The notes beneath the pieces are model-generated. The model saw only the letters and a program-made list of their open reading frames with translations. It was not told the origin of the DNA and made no database searches. 59,880 nucleotides of DNA from a virus, in IMG/VR virus record IMGVR_UViG_3300008266_000061, positions 1-59,880 of that record; one strand, given 5' to 3'. The position numbers and the translations under genes are program-made. Position 1 is the stretch's first letter; every line of letters begins with the position of its first letter. Positions 21,664 to 31,635 of this stretch are shown here, in pieces.

Positions 21664-24255
21664 ATGATTAGCACCGTATCCCTTTCGTTTGATTTATCAT
21701 ACGTAGATCCGATAACTCAGACCGTAGTCCCAAAGGGTATTGTAACGGACTCAACCGATTACATTGGTCTTGGACTATCACCTCTTTTGGGGAAACTAAA
21801 AGGGCTTGGTGTTATCAGTTTTAATGGCGACATCATCGTCAATGAGAATACTGTTGGAAACCCCATGATTGACTTAGAAATCTGGGATTTTGCCAATAAT
21901 GGGGTTCCTACTTATTCTTTTGATTTACCACTTGACGTTAATGGAAACGTGGCAAATGGTATCTATACCTTCACCTATTCCCTGCGTGTTTTAGCAGATC
22001 CGTTTCTTGGGGTTTCCCTTGGTGGCGTGGTTACTGCTCCAAATGTGTTGACAGTTGCATCAAATGAATGGGTGTATCAGTTCCTAGAGTCAGGAAATGG
22101 AATCACTTTAATTGACGGAGCTACAACTGCTACGTCGTTGGTTTCAAGCACATCATACAATGATCCTGATAGTATTGTAATTTTAGCAACCCCTCCAGCC
22201 CCCGCTAACTACGTTATAACCTTTGAATTAACAAATGTTCAACTTAGTGGCGTTTATAGTTATTCGGGCTGTACGCAGACTACCGCTAGTGTAAACTTTG
22301 TTTACGATTGTGAGTATGACAACAGCGGCACTTGGGGTGTTTCAAATACAACTCAATTATCTTCTAATGAAGTCGTTAGCGATTTGAGTTGTACGATAAA
22401 CTATCCATCATGGACTGGATTAAATCCAAACTTTAATCCTCAAGTTTTTACAACGTCTCTTCCGTATCCGACGCTACCCGAATCAACTCCATTAGCAACC
22501 GGCACATACGGTGTTTCATTGACTCAACAAATTCAGCAAACTCAAACAGATGGGTTAATTATTCTTTACACAACATCTGTGGTTAAAGAGTTCGTTGTAA
22601 CCTGTTCGGGTTCGTTGTGTGGACTGTTGCCATGCATTGAAAACTTGCGTGCTGCACATCAAGCAGAACTCGTTAGGAATAGAGTGTCCAAGTACCAAGT
22701 ATATGTAGACAATGTCCTCTTGTATGGTACACAGGCGATAAACTACAGAAGCTGTGGGGAAATCGACAAGTATAACGAGATGCTTGCTAACATTCAAGCA
22801 AATCTCGACTCTTCCGGATGCGAATGTGCTTGTTGCGACGACGAGACATATTACTGGGTTTCAAACAATTCGGCTAGTTCTGTAATTGACAGCTTACTCC
22901 AATCGTTTCAGTTTCGATTGTTTAATCTTACACCCCCCGGACCTGGATCTCCTACACAATATGATGACGAAAGCAAGGGTGTTGAGGTGGGCGCTTTGTG
23001 GGAAAACGTCAACACGAAATTGTTGTATGTCTGCACCAACAACTCGCTCAACAATGCTGTTTGGCAACAATATTATGACCCAAACGCCCCCTTCCCCGGA
23101 TTTAACGCACAGTCTATTAGTTATGCAGGGGCGCCATTGTATCCGGGACCTACAAATGTGAAGGTCGCACTTGACGTCGCTTCTACAAACATAATAAGTC
23201 AAGGGGCGGACATTACAACCTTGCAGGGTGACGTCGTTACGCTTACATCAGCGGTTGCGGGGAAGGTAGACATTCCGGTTCCGCCAGTTGTAGGAGGAAC
23301 TGCGACTAAGGTGACATACAACAACAATGGTCTTATAATTTCTGGTACAACGCTTTCGGCCTCAGATATACCGGCAGGTGTTGACGCTGCTAAGATTTCT
23401 ACGGGATTAGTTAGCAATACAGAGTTTGGGTATTTGAATAATGTTACATCAAACATTCAAACTCAATTAAATGGCAAGCTTCCATTAAATCTTACCGCCA
23501 ATACAACTCTTGACCAAAACAATTACGTTTTAACCTTTTTAACAGGCACTGCTCAGACCGATATAGCCAAGTCTCAGGGCGCAACAAGTTCTGCATCTGC
23601 CCTGACGGTACAGGCAAGAAACGCGGCTGCTGGCAATGGTTTTGGTAGTTCAGTACTGCTAAGTGGAAACATAACAGGTAACAGCACACAGATATCTCTT
23701 TCAAGGCTCTCTTCTTATTGGACAGATGCTGCCGTTGGCAGTTCCGAATTTTCATTGAGTACCACGAAGAGCAGTGTTGAGAGCGTTAAGCTTACTGTAA
23801 ACTCAGATGGTCAGTTAAAATTAACCGAGTACGACGCAACAAATTTTGTTGATCCGTCGCCTGCATATATGCTCGGTGTTGACACGCTGGGAAATGTAGT
23901 TAAGTCTAACAATCCGTTAGTATATGTAGCCCTTTTGACCCAAACAGGTACATCAAACCCGGTCGTGACTGTTATAAAAAACACCACAGGTCAAACACTG
24001 ACCTGGGATCGAGTCGGTGCCGGATATTATCGTTGCCTGACTACAGGCACTCCGTTTACTACCAACAAAACAATTATTACCATATCTTACGGGGCTGGCA
24101 GCACTGATTTTGTTGCGGGAATAAATAGCTACATAAATACCACCAGTTCAGCATACGTTTTAACAACCGGAATGGGTCCACTTGGAGCTGGACCGGCCGC
24201 TTATGCTGACGACTTGTTGGTAGCTGCTTCCGTTAAAATAGAGATTTACTCATAA
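21664..24255 (+). CDS. Virion fiber-like structural protein (863 aa)
   Basis: The N-terminal 330 residues are Thr/Ser/Val-rich beta modules. A helical Cys-containing segment (about 320-395) ends in GCECACCDDET. The C-terminal half contains fiber-type sequence (GLVSNTEFGYLNNVTSNIQT and a terminal beta domain), as in collar or head fibers. It lies between capsid and connector genes, so it may decorate the head or neck rather than the tail tip. The Cys cluster could bind metal or form disulfides. Confidence 0.65.
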   Translation: MISTVSLSFDLSYVDPITQTVVPKGIVTDSTDYIGLGLSPLLGKLKGLGVISFNGDIIVNENTVGNPMIDLEIWDFANNGVPTYSFDLPLDVNGNVANGIYTFTYSLRVLADPFLGVSLGGVVTAPNVLTVASNEWVYQFLESGNGITLIDGATTATSLVSSTSYNDPDSIVILATPPAPANYVITFELTNVQLSGVYSYSGCTQTTASVNFVYDCEYDNSGTWGVSNTTQLSSNEVVSDLSCTINYPSWTGLNPNFNPQVFTTSLPYPTLPESTPLATGTYGVSLTQQIQQTQTDGLIILYTTSVVKEFVVTCSGSLCGLLPCIENLRAAHQAELVRNRVSKYQVYVDNVLLYGTQAINYRSCGEIDKYNEMLANIQANLDSSGCECACCDDETYYWVSNNSASSVIDSLLQSFQFRLFNLTPPGPGSPTQYDDESKGVEVGALWENVNTKLLYVCTNNSLNNAVWQQYYDPNAPFPGFNAQSISYAGAPLYPGPTNVKVALDVASTNIISQGADITTLQGDVVTLTSAVAGKVDIPVPPVVGGTATKVTYNNNGLIISGTTLSASDIPAGVDAAKISTGLVSNTEFGYLNNVTSNIQTQLNGKLPLNLTANTTLDQNNYVLTFLTGTAQTDIAKSQGATSSASALTVQARNAAAGNGFGSSVLLSGNITGNSTQISLSRLSSYWTDAAVGSSEFSLSTTKSSVESVKLTVNSDGQLKLTEYDATNFVDPSPAYMLGVDTLGNVVKSNNPLVYVALLTQTGTSNPVVTVIKNTTGQTLTWDRVGAGYYRCLTTGTPFTTNKTIITISYGAGSTDFVAGINSYINTTSSAYVLTTGMGPLGAGPAAYADDLLVAASVKIEIYS

Positions 24256-25004
24256 TGACTACTAACCTCGGTCAAATATATGATGAGCTTCTCTTCAGGG
24301 CCGGAAAGGATCTGAGGGGCGGCTACATCACGCCCGACGACTTCAATCGGGCTATCAAGATTGTCAATCAACGTTACTTAAACACGCTTGTGGACAACTT
24401 TGAAAAGGACCGAGAGATTACAAGCGACCTTCAGACGTTCATTAAGACTTTAGGTTCACCGCAGTACCCTGCAATGTCGTTTACTCCTGTGCTTCCAGGA
24501 CGGCCTGAGCGCGGGGGCTACGCTACAATTCCTGCGGACATTTGGTATCAGGCAACCGCAAGTTTCCTTGAGCAACTCAACGAGCAATGTTCGTATGACA
24601 CTAACTACCGCAGTGTTGAGTTTGTGAGCCAACACGAGTTTGACGCAAAGATGCGTAACTCAATCACAAGCCCGGTCGATAATCCTAGCGAGAACGACCC
24701 GATCCTTGTAACACGAAACGACAAATACTTTATCTATCCGTATATGCCACGGATAACCTTTACTTACATACGAGAGCCGATTCAGCCTGTATTTGACTAC
24801 GATATTATTAACGGAATTCCCGTATATTTACCTCCGGGTTCCGTTCATACAACAGGTCCAAACGCTGGTCAACCGAGTTCGAGTGTTGAGTTCGAATACC
24901 CCGAAAGCTGCGTGGACCACTTGACTGACTTGATAAAAACCTACGTCGGTATTGGTAACGAGAACCAGTGGAACATTCAAACTCAAATGCCAAGTAAAGT
25001 ATGA
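24255..25004 (+). CDS. Head-tail connector candidate (249 aa)
   Basis: First of three tightly coupled genes (1-bp and 4-bp overlaps) between the fiber-like gene and the nozzle. It has an N-terminal helical segment (IYDELLFRAGKDLRGGYITP) and a central beta region. Context points to adaptor or stopper proteins at the portal. No specific family is recognised. Confidence 0.6.
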   Translation: MTTNLGQIYDELLFRAGKDLRGGYITPDDFNRAIKIVNQRYLNTLVDNFEKDREITSDLQTFIKTLGSPQYPAMSFTPVLPGRPERGGYATIPADIWYQATASFLEQLNEQCSYDTNYRSVEFVSQHEFDAKMRNSITSPVDNPSENDPILVTRNDKYFIYPYMPRITFTYIREPIQPVFDYDIINGIPVYLPPGSVHTTGPNAGQPSSSVEFEYPESCVDHLTDLIKTYVGIGNENQWNIQTQMPSKV

Positions 25005-25621
25005 TAACCAAGCGTCAGGCCATAGAATTAATACAGCACAGGTTGACTGGAGGAGATACTCCAGAGGACTTGCGTCGCTTGTACCCTCGTTCGATTATCT
25101 CTCGTGTTCTGAACCTAGCCCTTGCCGACATTGTATCACGCGATCCGTATGAGGCAAGCGATATGGCGGTTCCATACACCTTTACTATCGCTAATGACGC
25201 CAATGGTTACTATGTGACCTTGAGTCCGCAGCCCATCGCGGGAAGCATGGCAATATTTAGTGTGGAGGATCAGTCTACGGGTGACAACGGATATATAGTT
25301 CAGACCAAAGCTGAGGCCACAGCAATCAACATCCTTCGGGGTAGCAACAGGTCGGCGGCCATCCTGTTCAAGGACAAGCTCCGATTTAACAGAAAGCCTG
25401 AGGGAGATGTGACGGTTACGATGGTTCCCAACGTGTATCAGATGGATGACGACGACATCTTGGTAATCCCAAGCGACGAGACAGGCAAGGGTGAGATGAT
25501 GCTGTTCCAGATGTGTTTACAGGTTCTTTCGAATCAAGGACTCCAAGACGATTTGAATGATGATGCTATTGATGCTCAAGCGCTTGCTCGTGACACCTCA
25601 AGATTATACAATAATCAATGA
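25001..25621 (+). CDS. Head-tail connector candidate (206 aa)
   Basis: A mixed helical/beta protein with a helical N-terminus (TKRQAIELIQHRL) and C-terminus (DDAIDAQALARDTSRLYNNQ). It is coupled by 4-bp overlaps to both neighbours. In short-tailed phages this place is held by ring proteins that join portal and tail. Inferred from position. Confidence 0.6.
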   Translation: MITKRQAIELIQHRLTGGDTPEDLRRLYPRSIISRVLNLALADIVSRDPYEASDMAVPYTFTIANDANGYYVTLSPQPIAGSMAIFSVEDQSTGDNGYIVQTKAEATAINILRGSNRSAAILFKDKLRFNRKPEGDVTVTMVPNVYQMDDDDILVIPSDETGKGEMMLFQMCLQVLSNQGLQDDLNDDAIDAQALARDTSRLYNNQ

Positions 25622-26349
25622 CGATAAAGAACATAAAATACATCGCTACCTCTGCCCTGTATCGTCTTGGCAAAAATCCCGTTGGCCGTGAGTTGACGTG
25701 GATGACTCAGGTAGCTATCGACTACTTGAGCGAGAAGAGTCCGCTTGATGGCAACGTAAGCCTTCGGACTATTTACGGCAAGATTGACAACGGTGCGCGG
25801 GTGTTTACCATGCCCGGAGACTGCATCCGTATCTCTAAGGTGGGCTTGAAGTCGGGACGTCGCATTTGGACGCTAACTCCTGACACTTCGCTGACTTATC
25901 CTGAGAACTTCTTCCAATGCGAGAGTGACCAGAATGATGATGTGGTTCTTGACGGCTTTTTCCCGACAGGATACTTCGGGTATTTTTACAACTACCCAAG
26001 CTATACCGTGGGCGGCGGTCGCAACGAGAACTACTACCGAATAGATGGAAACAACATCATATTCAGCCATAGCATCCCGGAGGGACAGCTCGTAATTGAG
26101 TACTTCTCCAACGGCGCGGATGTGAACGAAAACACATTGATTGACACGGCCTACGCCGAGCCATTTCGCTTATATTTGATGAGTGAGTACTGTCTCCACA
26201 AGGGGAACAGTCGGGATCAGTCAAAGTACAAGGAACTACAAATTCAGTACGAGGCTGCTCAGTGGAGTGCGAATCTTTTGGTTAAGGCTCCACGACTCAG
26301 CGAGATGATTGACGCGCTTGCACAGAGTTCAGAATTTAACTTAGGATAA
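25618..26349 (+). CDS. Tail adaptor (gp11/TTPA-like) candidate (243 aa)
   Basis: The architecture, an N-terminal helix (IKYIATSALYRLGKNP), central beta domain, and C-terminal helices (FRLYLMSEYCLHKGNSRDQS), resembles the tubular A/adaptor proteins of short-tailed phages, such as T7 gp11. It immediately precedes the large nozzle-like gene and shares one base with it. This supports podovirus morphology. Confidence 0.65.
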   Translation: MTIKNIKYIATSALYRLGKNPVGRELTWMTQVAIDYLSEKSPLDGNVSLRTIYGKIDNGARVFTMPGDCIRISKVGLKSGRRIWTLTPDTSLTYPENFFQCESDQNDDVVLDGFFPTGYFGYFYNYPSYTVGGGRNENYYRIDGNNIIFSHSIPEGQLVIEYFSNGADVNENTLIDTAYAEPFRLYLMSEYCLHKGNSRDQSKYKELQIQYEAAQWSANLLVKAPRLSEMIDALAQSSEFNLG

Positions 26350-29300
26350 TGGATTTTAACGAGATCATAAGTTTTGAGGGTGGTATCAATACCGACGACA
26401 CACCACAGGGCGTTCCAAAGGGTGACTATCGTGAGTTTTCGTATTGCCGCTTGGGATACAACTCGGGCAACGCCTATGCCGTTGAAACTTCTGACGGAAC
26501 TCTTGTTATCCCCAACGCGCAGATTGATGACGCGGATCAAATCCTAGGGGCTACCCCATGGTTAAAAAATAATTCAATTGTTTATTTTGTATTCAAGGCT
26601 GACCTTGACCATCAGATATGGGTTTACGACATTACTAATCAGACTCATACACTTGCTGTTCAAGGTTCTGAGCTTAATTTCAGTCGTGATTGGCCGATAT
26701 TTCACTCTAATATCATAGATGATATTTTAAAGTGGACAGACGGACGTTGGGATCCTCAAATGTATGAGGCTGACGGAACTCGTTTATTCAACCCCCCATA
26801 TCAGATAAACTTAGCAAAGGCATTGGAGTCTCCAACGCCAAACGGATATTATCCCGTAATTGACCTTCAAACTATTGACGCCATCAAGTGGCCGTTAGAG
26901 CCACCAATTGTTAGTTATTTTACCGACACAACTCGTCAAGACAATAAACTTCGAAATAAACTATTCAAGTTTATCATCCAGCCGATATATGAAAACGGCG
27001 AGGTGGGTGTTTGGTCAATGTACTCCAAGTTAGATTTGCCTGAGCAGTCAGAACTAATACCCGGTACAAACTGGGTTTATTTAAACAATGATAACGGGAT
27101 AATAATTCAGTTCAATACAGGGCCGAAAATTATCCGTAAGTTTAATATAGCTGTACAGCAGTTTGATAAAAGTAATTTTGGTACAGAGCCTCCGTTTTCG
27201 GTTTTTCTTCAGTTAGACAAGGAACAGGATTCTATTTCAGACAACTCCATACACGCGATTAGTTACTATGGCGGCGTATCAACCGTTCCAGCAATGGACG
27301 TGTTTAAAAATTATGACCGCCTTCCGATCATTGCGGACTGTCAAGAGTATTTGCCTACTAACCAGTTAACTTACGTTAACTTTAGAGAGGGGTATAACAA
27401 GCCGTCCGAGCTGGATGAAGTTTTAGACGTAACGGTTGGATACAGTTTAAATGAGATACGCTGGAACGCATGGGCAGCACTTGATTTTGCAATTGATTAC
27501 AACATTGGAGTTAACGCGTCTACAATAACAAGCGACACTAGTGATTGGGACGCCTTCGGTACATATGCGATGTTTCCATTTTCGGCTGGAATAATTTTTT
27601 ATGGCCCACCCCCATCCAGTGTATCGATTAGACAGATGACGTATCAGTTGACACAATATGATATTGATACAGCACTGGCTTCTGGACCAAATATATGGGA
27701 CTGGAATGTAGCCATAATGCAAATTATTGGCGATGCGTTCATGGATCAAATGGGGTATGCGAACGGCACAGCGGCAATATTTGGCTTGGCCGTAAGATAT
27801 ACATTCACCGCCGGACCTAATGTGGCCGGAGTCCCTTCGCCAAGGGTTAGGACAACAAGGCAAACACTGGCAACGCCATCATTAAAGGCGGGAGCAACGC
27901 ATGAGTTTGGAATTGTGTATGGAGACAGGGCTTATAGGGACAGCACGGTATATACCGCAGACTCTATGAACTTGTTTGTTCCGTGGTTTTACGACATCGA
28001 CAGGTCTGGACTAGATAATCCCGACAACCCGTTTACCATAAATGCTGAATTTACTATTGATCATATACCCCCTGTTTGGGCAACAAAGTATTGGATAGTT
28101 GCAAAACCAGCTACGGAAATTTTAAGTTTTGGTCAATACACAACAAACGCAAACGATTTATCGGCAGGCTTAACGTCTGGCTATATTTCGTCTATTACCT
28201 TAGATGACGACAACATAAATAGATACAAAATCAATATAGATAGGTATTATGAATCGCAGAATATTGGCGCAAAAATACAGCATGAAATCAAGGTAGGCGA
28301 CAAGATAAGGTTTATAAGAAGGCGACTAGACGCCCCAGGAACCGACGCCTCTCAGGTAGCGTATTTACCATACCTTGAGTTAGACGTGGTCGATTACCAA
28401 CCGGCAAGTGGAGAGGAGCAACGTCAAGTGGTATACACTAATATTTTTGACACCGGGCTCATAGAGTCTCCTGCGGGACTGGCCTCAGTTCTTAATCAAT
28501 TATTCGGTCAGTTAATAGAGATATATACCCCCAGACCAGCTGTTGATGACACGGGAAGTATATTTGTAAGTACATGGAAGGATGTTAGTGAGGCCATAGA
28601 TATAATCAATCCTTATACTGAGGATAGGTCACACGCATCCCCTATAGCTTACTATGTCCAAGTTGGTCAGGCTGCAAGTTATTTCCTGTACTTGTCCGGA
28701 GACCAATCCGAATTATTAAACACGGCTTGGAATGCTACCGTTTACAATTTAGACGGTACGACGTCCCAAGTATCAACAATAGTTATAGACGTTAGATATA
28801 ACTCGTTTACGAACGTCACCACCTTAATATTGCAGGGTATAACACCTACATCAAACACGGCATTAGTTACCCTATATTACGTAAACCAGGTTGTAAACAA
28901 CTTGGTAAGCACAACTCCCGCAACATTCACCTTATCTTATGGTGATGTTTATGTGAGACAAAGAAACTACCAGACCGGAATGGGCGGCGGATCTACTCAA
29001 GCGTATTATTTTATTGAGGATCCTAACTATTCAGACTATTGGGCTAGTAATATACATGAAACAGGCAGGATAAGAATAGAGGATCAAAACGCCAAGATGA
29101 CTCACCGTCAGGCAACAGCAATACATTCCGGCACCTTTATATTAGGGACTCAAGTAAACAACCTTTCTTCCTTTGCGCTTGATAACGAGAACATAAAGGA
29201 CATGAACCCTACGTTCGGTCCTGTGATCAAAGCCTTGATGTCGGGCCGCGAGGGTAAGACTCTAAAGTGCCTTCAACAAAAGAAGGAGAACTCAATCTAC

Positions 29301-30680
29301 ATACAGTTCTACCCCAACGAGGTTGGATCGGACTCAACGGTGCGCGTATCCAATGCGACATTCGCGTCCTGGTTCGACTACAAGAGCTTGTTTGGATGCT
29401 CTAATCCAGGCGCTACTGCTATTCTTCCTAACGGTGCTTCCATGTACTTTGACAACAACGCTGGTGTGTTTGTTTACTCTGGCGCTAATGGGCAGATTGT
29501 GGTGAGTGAAATAGACCAGGATAACGGCAAGGACTACAAATTCAGAACAAAGACAAAAGAGCTTGCCAAATCTTACAATGCGAGTGCCAATCCGGTGGTC
29601 AGAACATATATTAACGAGTCTGTTGGCGAGGTAGGTTTTGCGTTCCGATTTGACTCTCCTTACACAGGTGTTGTCTATGGGGCTTATGATGGAGAATTTT
29701 TGCCATATTTTAGAATAGATGGTGACGTTTCGTATCTGTATGGGTATGACATTGTACTATTCTTTGAAGAAAGCGGTAATTCATATAGTGGAAATATCAA
29801 CTATGTTTTTTATGACGAAGAGTCAAATTACACCTTGATTGGCATTGAAGACGTGACTCCAAGTATAGACGACTATAATCAGCCAGGGTATTACTACACG
29901 GCCAGCGGACTATCTTACGATCATGTGGTGTTTGACTACGTAAACATGAGGTGGAGGTCAACCTATGACTATAACTTCCAGCAGTTCTGTAACCTTGGAC
30001 AAACTCTTGTTGGGTGGGGTGTAAACAATCAGCTTTACGTCCATAATCAACCAGAACAGTGGACCTTCCACGGCGATTCGTTTACTCAAAAGGTATCTTT
30101 TGTTTCCAATGAACAACCGTTGATGCTCAAGCGTTATCAAGACATATCCTTAGTATCGGATGATTTATTTTCGATATCAGCTGAGTCAGAACCTAACCGA
30201 AGTTATCCTTTGGGAATGAAGACCACCATGCCCACAAACCTAATTAGCACGTATGAGGGCTACGGCAAGGTAAACTATCGTAAGAATCTTTACGACCCCA
30301 AGTTCTTCAACAACAACAATACCTGCTCTTCATACTACAACCCGCCCTCCCAGCTTATAAATGGGTGGGTGTTTGACTTTGACCAGTCTACGCTTGTGGG
30401 GCAGGTGGTAACAATACTTCAAGCCGGGGGAGATATATTTACGGGCGAGGTTTTAACCGCTGTTTACTACCCTATTAACGACTGGACCCTAGTAACATTG
30501 CAGGGACAACAGCCGGACAGTAACAACATTCCAGGCACTTGGTACTACAGCGACATCGCTATGTGGAACGGAGAAGATATAAGGGCGAATGCTTTAACCC
30601 ACACGTTAGAGTACGACCCCACAATTAATAATACAGGTTCCGTCCTTGTATCGGTTGGAATCAAAGGTGTTTTATCTTAA
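26349..30680 (+). CDS. Tail nozzle / tubular B-like protein (1443 aa)
   Basis: The N-terminus (SFEGGINTDDTPQGVPKGDY followed by a YAVETSDGTLV-type beta strand) is the opening of nozzle proteins in crAss-like and related Bacteroidota podoviruses, and the rest is almost entirely beta structure. It follows the adaptor gene, as gp12 follows gp11 in T7. The nozzle closes the tail tube and anchors fibers. The length is large for this class, suggesting inserted beta domains in the middle. Confidence 0.7.
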   Translation: MDFNEIISFEGGINTDDTPQGVPKGDYREFSYCRLGYNSGNAYAVETSDGTLVIPNAQIDDADQILGATPWLKNNSIVYFVFKADLDHQIWVYDITNQTHTLAVQGSELNFSRDWPIFHSNIIDDILKWTDGRWDPQMYEADGTRLFNPPYQINLAKALESPTPNGYYPVIDLQTIDAIKWPLEPPIVSYFTDTTRQDNKLRNKLFKFIIQPIYENGEVGVWSMYSKLDLPEQSELIPGTNWVYLNNDNGIIIQFNTGPKIIRKFNIAVQQFDKSNFGTEPPFSVFLQLDKEQDSISDNSIHAISYYGGVSTVPAMDVFKNYDRLPIIADCQEYLPTNQLTYVNFREGYNKPSELDEVLDVTVGYSLNEIRWNAWAALDFAIDYNIGVNASTITSDTSDWDAFGTYAMFPFSAGIIFYGPPPSSVSIRQMTYQLTQYDIDTALASGPNIWDWNVAIMQIIGDAFMDQMGYANGTAAIFGLAVRYTFTAGPNVAGVPSPRVRTTRQTLATPSLKAGATHEFGIVYGDRAYRDSTVYTADSMNLFVPWFYDIDRSGLDNPDNPFTINAEFTIDHIPPVWATKYWIVAKPATEILSFGQYTTNANDLSAGLTSGYISSITLDDDNINRYKINIDRYYESQNIGAKIQHEIKVGDKIRFIRRRLDAPGTDASQVAYLPYLELDVVDYQPASGEEQRQVVYTNIFDTGLIESPAGLASVLNQLFGQLIEIYTPRPAVDDTGSIFVSTWKDVSEAIDIINPYTEDRSHASPIAYYVQVGQAASYFLYLSGDQSELLNTAWNATVYNLDGTTSQVSTIVIDVRYNSFTNVTTLILQGITPTSNTALVTLYYVNQVVNNLVSTTPATFTLSYGDVYVRQRNYQTGMGGGSTQAYYFIEDPNYSDYWASNIHETGRIRIEDQNAKMTHRQATAIHSGTFILGTQVNNLSSFALDNENIKDMNPTFGPVIKALMSGREGKTLKCLQQKKENSIYIQFYPNEVGSDSTVRVSNATFASWFDYKSLFGCSNPGATAILPNGASMYFDNNAGVFVYSGANGQIVVSEIDQDNGKDYKFRTKTKELAKSYNASANPVVRTYINESVGEVGFAFRFDSPYTGVVYGAYDGEFLPYFRIDGDVSYLYGYDIVLFFEESGNSYSGNINYVFYDEESNYTLIGIEDVTPSIDDYNQPGYYYTASGLSYDHVVFDYVNMRWRSTYDYNFQQFCNLGQTLVGWGVNNQLYVHNQPEQWTFHGDSFTQKVSFVSNEQPLMLKRYQDISLVSDDLFSISAESEPNRSYPLGMKTTMPTNLISTYEGYGKVNYRKNLYDPKFFNNNNTCSSYYNPPSQLINGWVFDFDQSTLVGQVVTILQAGGDIFTGEVLTAVYYPINDWTLVTLQGQQPDSNNIPGTWYYSDIAMWNGEDIRANALTHTLEYDPTINNTGSVLVSVGIKGVLS

Positions 30681-30685
30681 ATTTG
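30656..30685 (+). promoter_or_regulatory. Promoter of the cargo block
   Basis: TTG at 30656-30658, 19 bp, TAAATTTG at 30678-30685, overlapping the stop codon of the nozzle gene. It would drive the ejection/cargo genes from 30716 onward separately from the structural genes. Confidence 0.65.
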
Positions 30686-30715
30686 CCAATCGTCTAATCT
30701 AATAAAGAAAAAGAT

Positions 30716-31633
30716 ATGCCCATACCGTTAGCTTTAATGGCTGCGCCAGCCGCCATACAAGGCGCAACATCATTAGCACAATTTATTGCGGCAAGGAAAG
30801 CTCAGAAAGGTCTTGGCGAAAGGCCCGACTATGAAATACCAGAGCCCGCAAAGCAGGCGCTTGGCATTTCGCAACGTCTGGCCTCTTCTTACGAGATGCC
30901 GGGCGCTGGGGCAAGAAGGTACTCGCAGGATCTACAGAACCAAAGGTTTGTGGCCGCTGCGTTACAGGCGGGAAATAGTCAAGACGCAATGGCGATGCTT
31001 ACGAAGGGGTTGGAAGGGGCGCAGATGGGCGAGCTTGATTATTCACTACAATCTGCCCAAAACTACCAACAAAGGCAGCAGGACCTGCAACAGGCTCTTG
31101 GAACTTATGCGGGATATGAAGACATGAAGAGTGCCGATGAGTTGACCGCGTTTAATGAAGAGTCTGACAGGATAGCCAAATTAAAAGGTGCCGCCTTAGA
31201 AAACATGATAGGGGCTGCTCAAGGGATTGGCCAGATGGGCATGATGAGCATGATGTATGGGGGGGCGGGTGCTGGCACAAAAGGCTCTATGGCTGACGCG
31301 TTTACCAAGTCTTCTGATTTGCCTAGTTCTTTTGACCACTCCAATATGTCCGGCAAGGACTTGATCAAGTTCATGATGCAAGACAGGCAAGCACCTCCCA
31401 CAGCGGGCGCTCCTGCTTCAAGGGCAACCCAAGGAACATATTCGCCTTCATTTGGCTTAGGTAATAGGAGGGGTAAAAATCCAGGCATGTGGGACGAGAC
31501 ATTCCCTGGCTTATATTCTGGCCTAGGCATGGATAGTTTTTCAATACCAAATTTAAAAAAGTCAGGCGGCTATGGGCTTAATAACTTTAACTCTGGTTTT
31601 TTTAATAACGACTTAACTAATCCGGTGTACTAA
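30716..31633 (+). CDS. Internal virion / ejection protein candidate (305 aa)
   Basis: The start is Ala/Leu-rich (PLALMAAPAAIQGATSLAQF), then a Gln-rich helical region, a hydrophobic Met/Gly segment (MGMMSMMYGGAGAG), and a disordered C-terminus. This mix of amphipathic helix and membrane-seeking sequence is typical of small podovirus ejection proteins such as T7 gp14. Its position after the nozzle and before very large cargo genes fits. Inferred. Confidence 0.6.
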   Translation: MPIPLALMAAPAAIQGATSLAQFIAARKAQKGLGERPDYEIPEPAKQALGISQRLASSYEMPGAGARRYSQDLQNQRFVAAALQAGNSQDAMAMLTKGLEGAQMGELDYSLQSAQNYQQRQQDLQQALGTYAGYEDMKSADELTAFNEESDRIAKLKGAALENMIGAAQGIGQMGMMSMMYGGAGAGTKGSMADAFTKSSDLPSSFDHSNMSGKDLIKFMMQDRQAPPTAGAPASRATQGTYSPSFGLGNRRGKNPGMWDETFPGLYSGLGMDSFSIPNLKKSGGYGLNNFNSGFFNNDLTNPVY

Positions 31634-31635
31634 AA

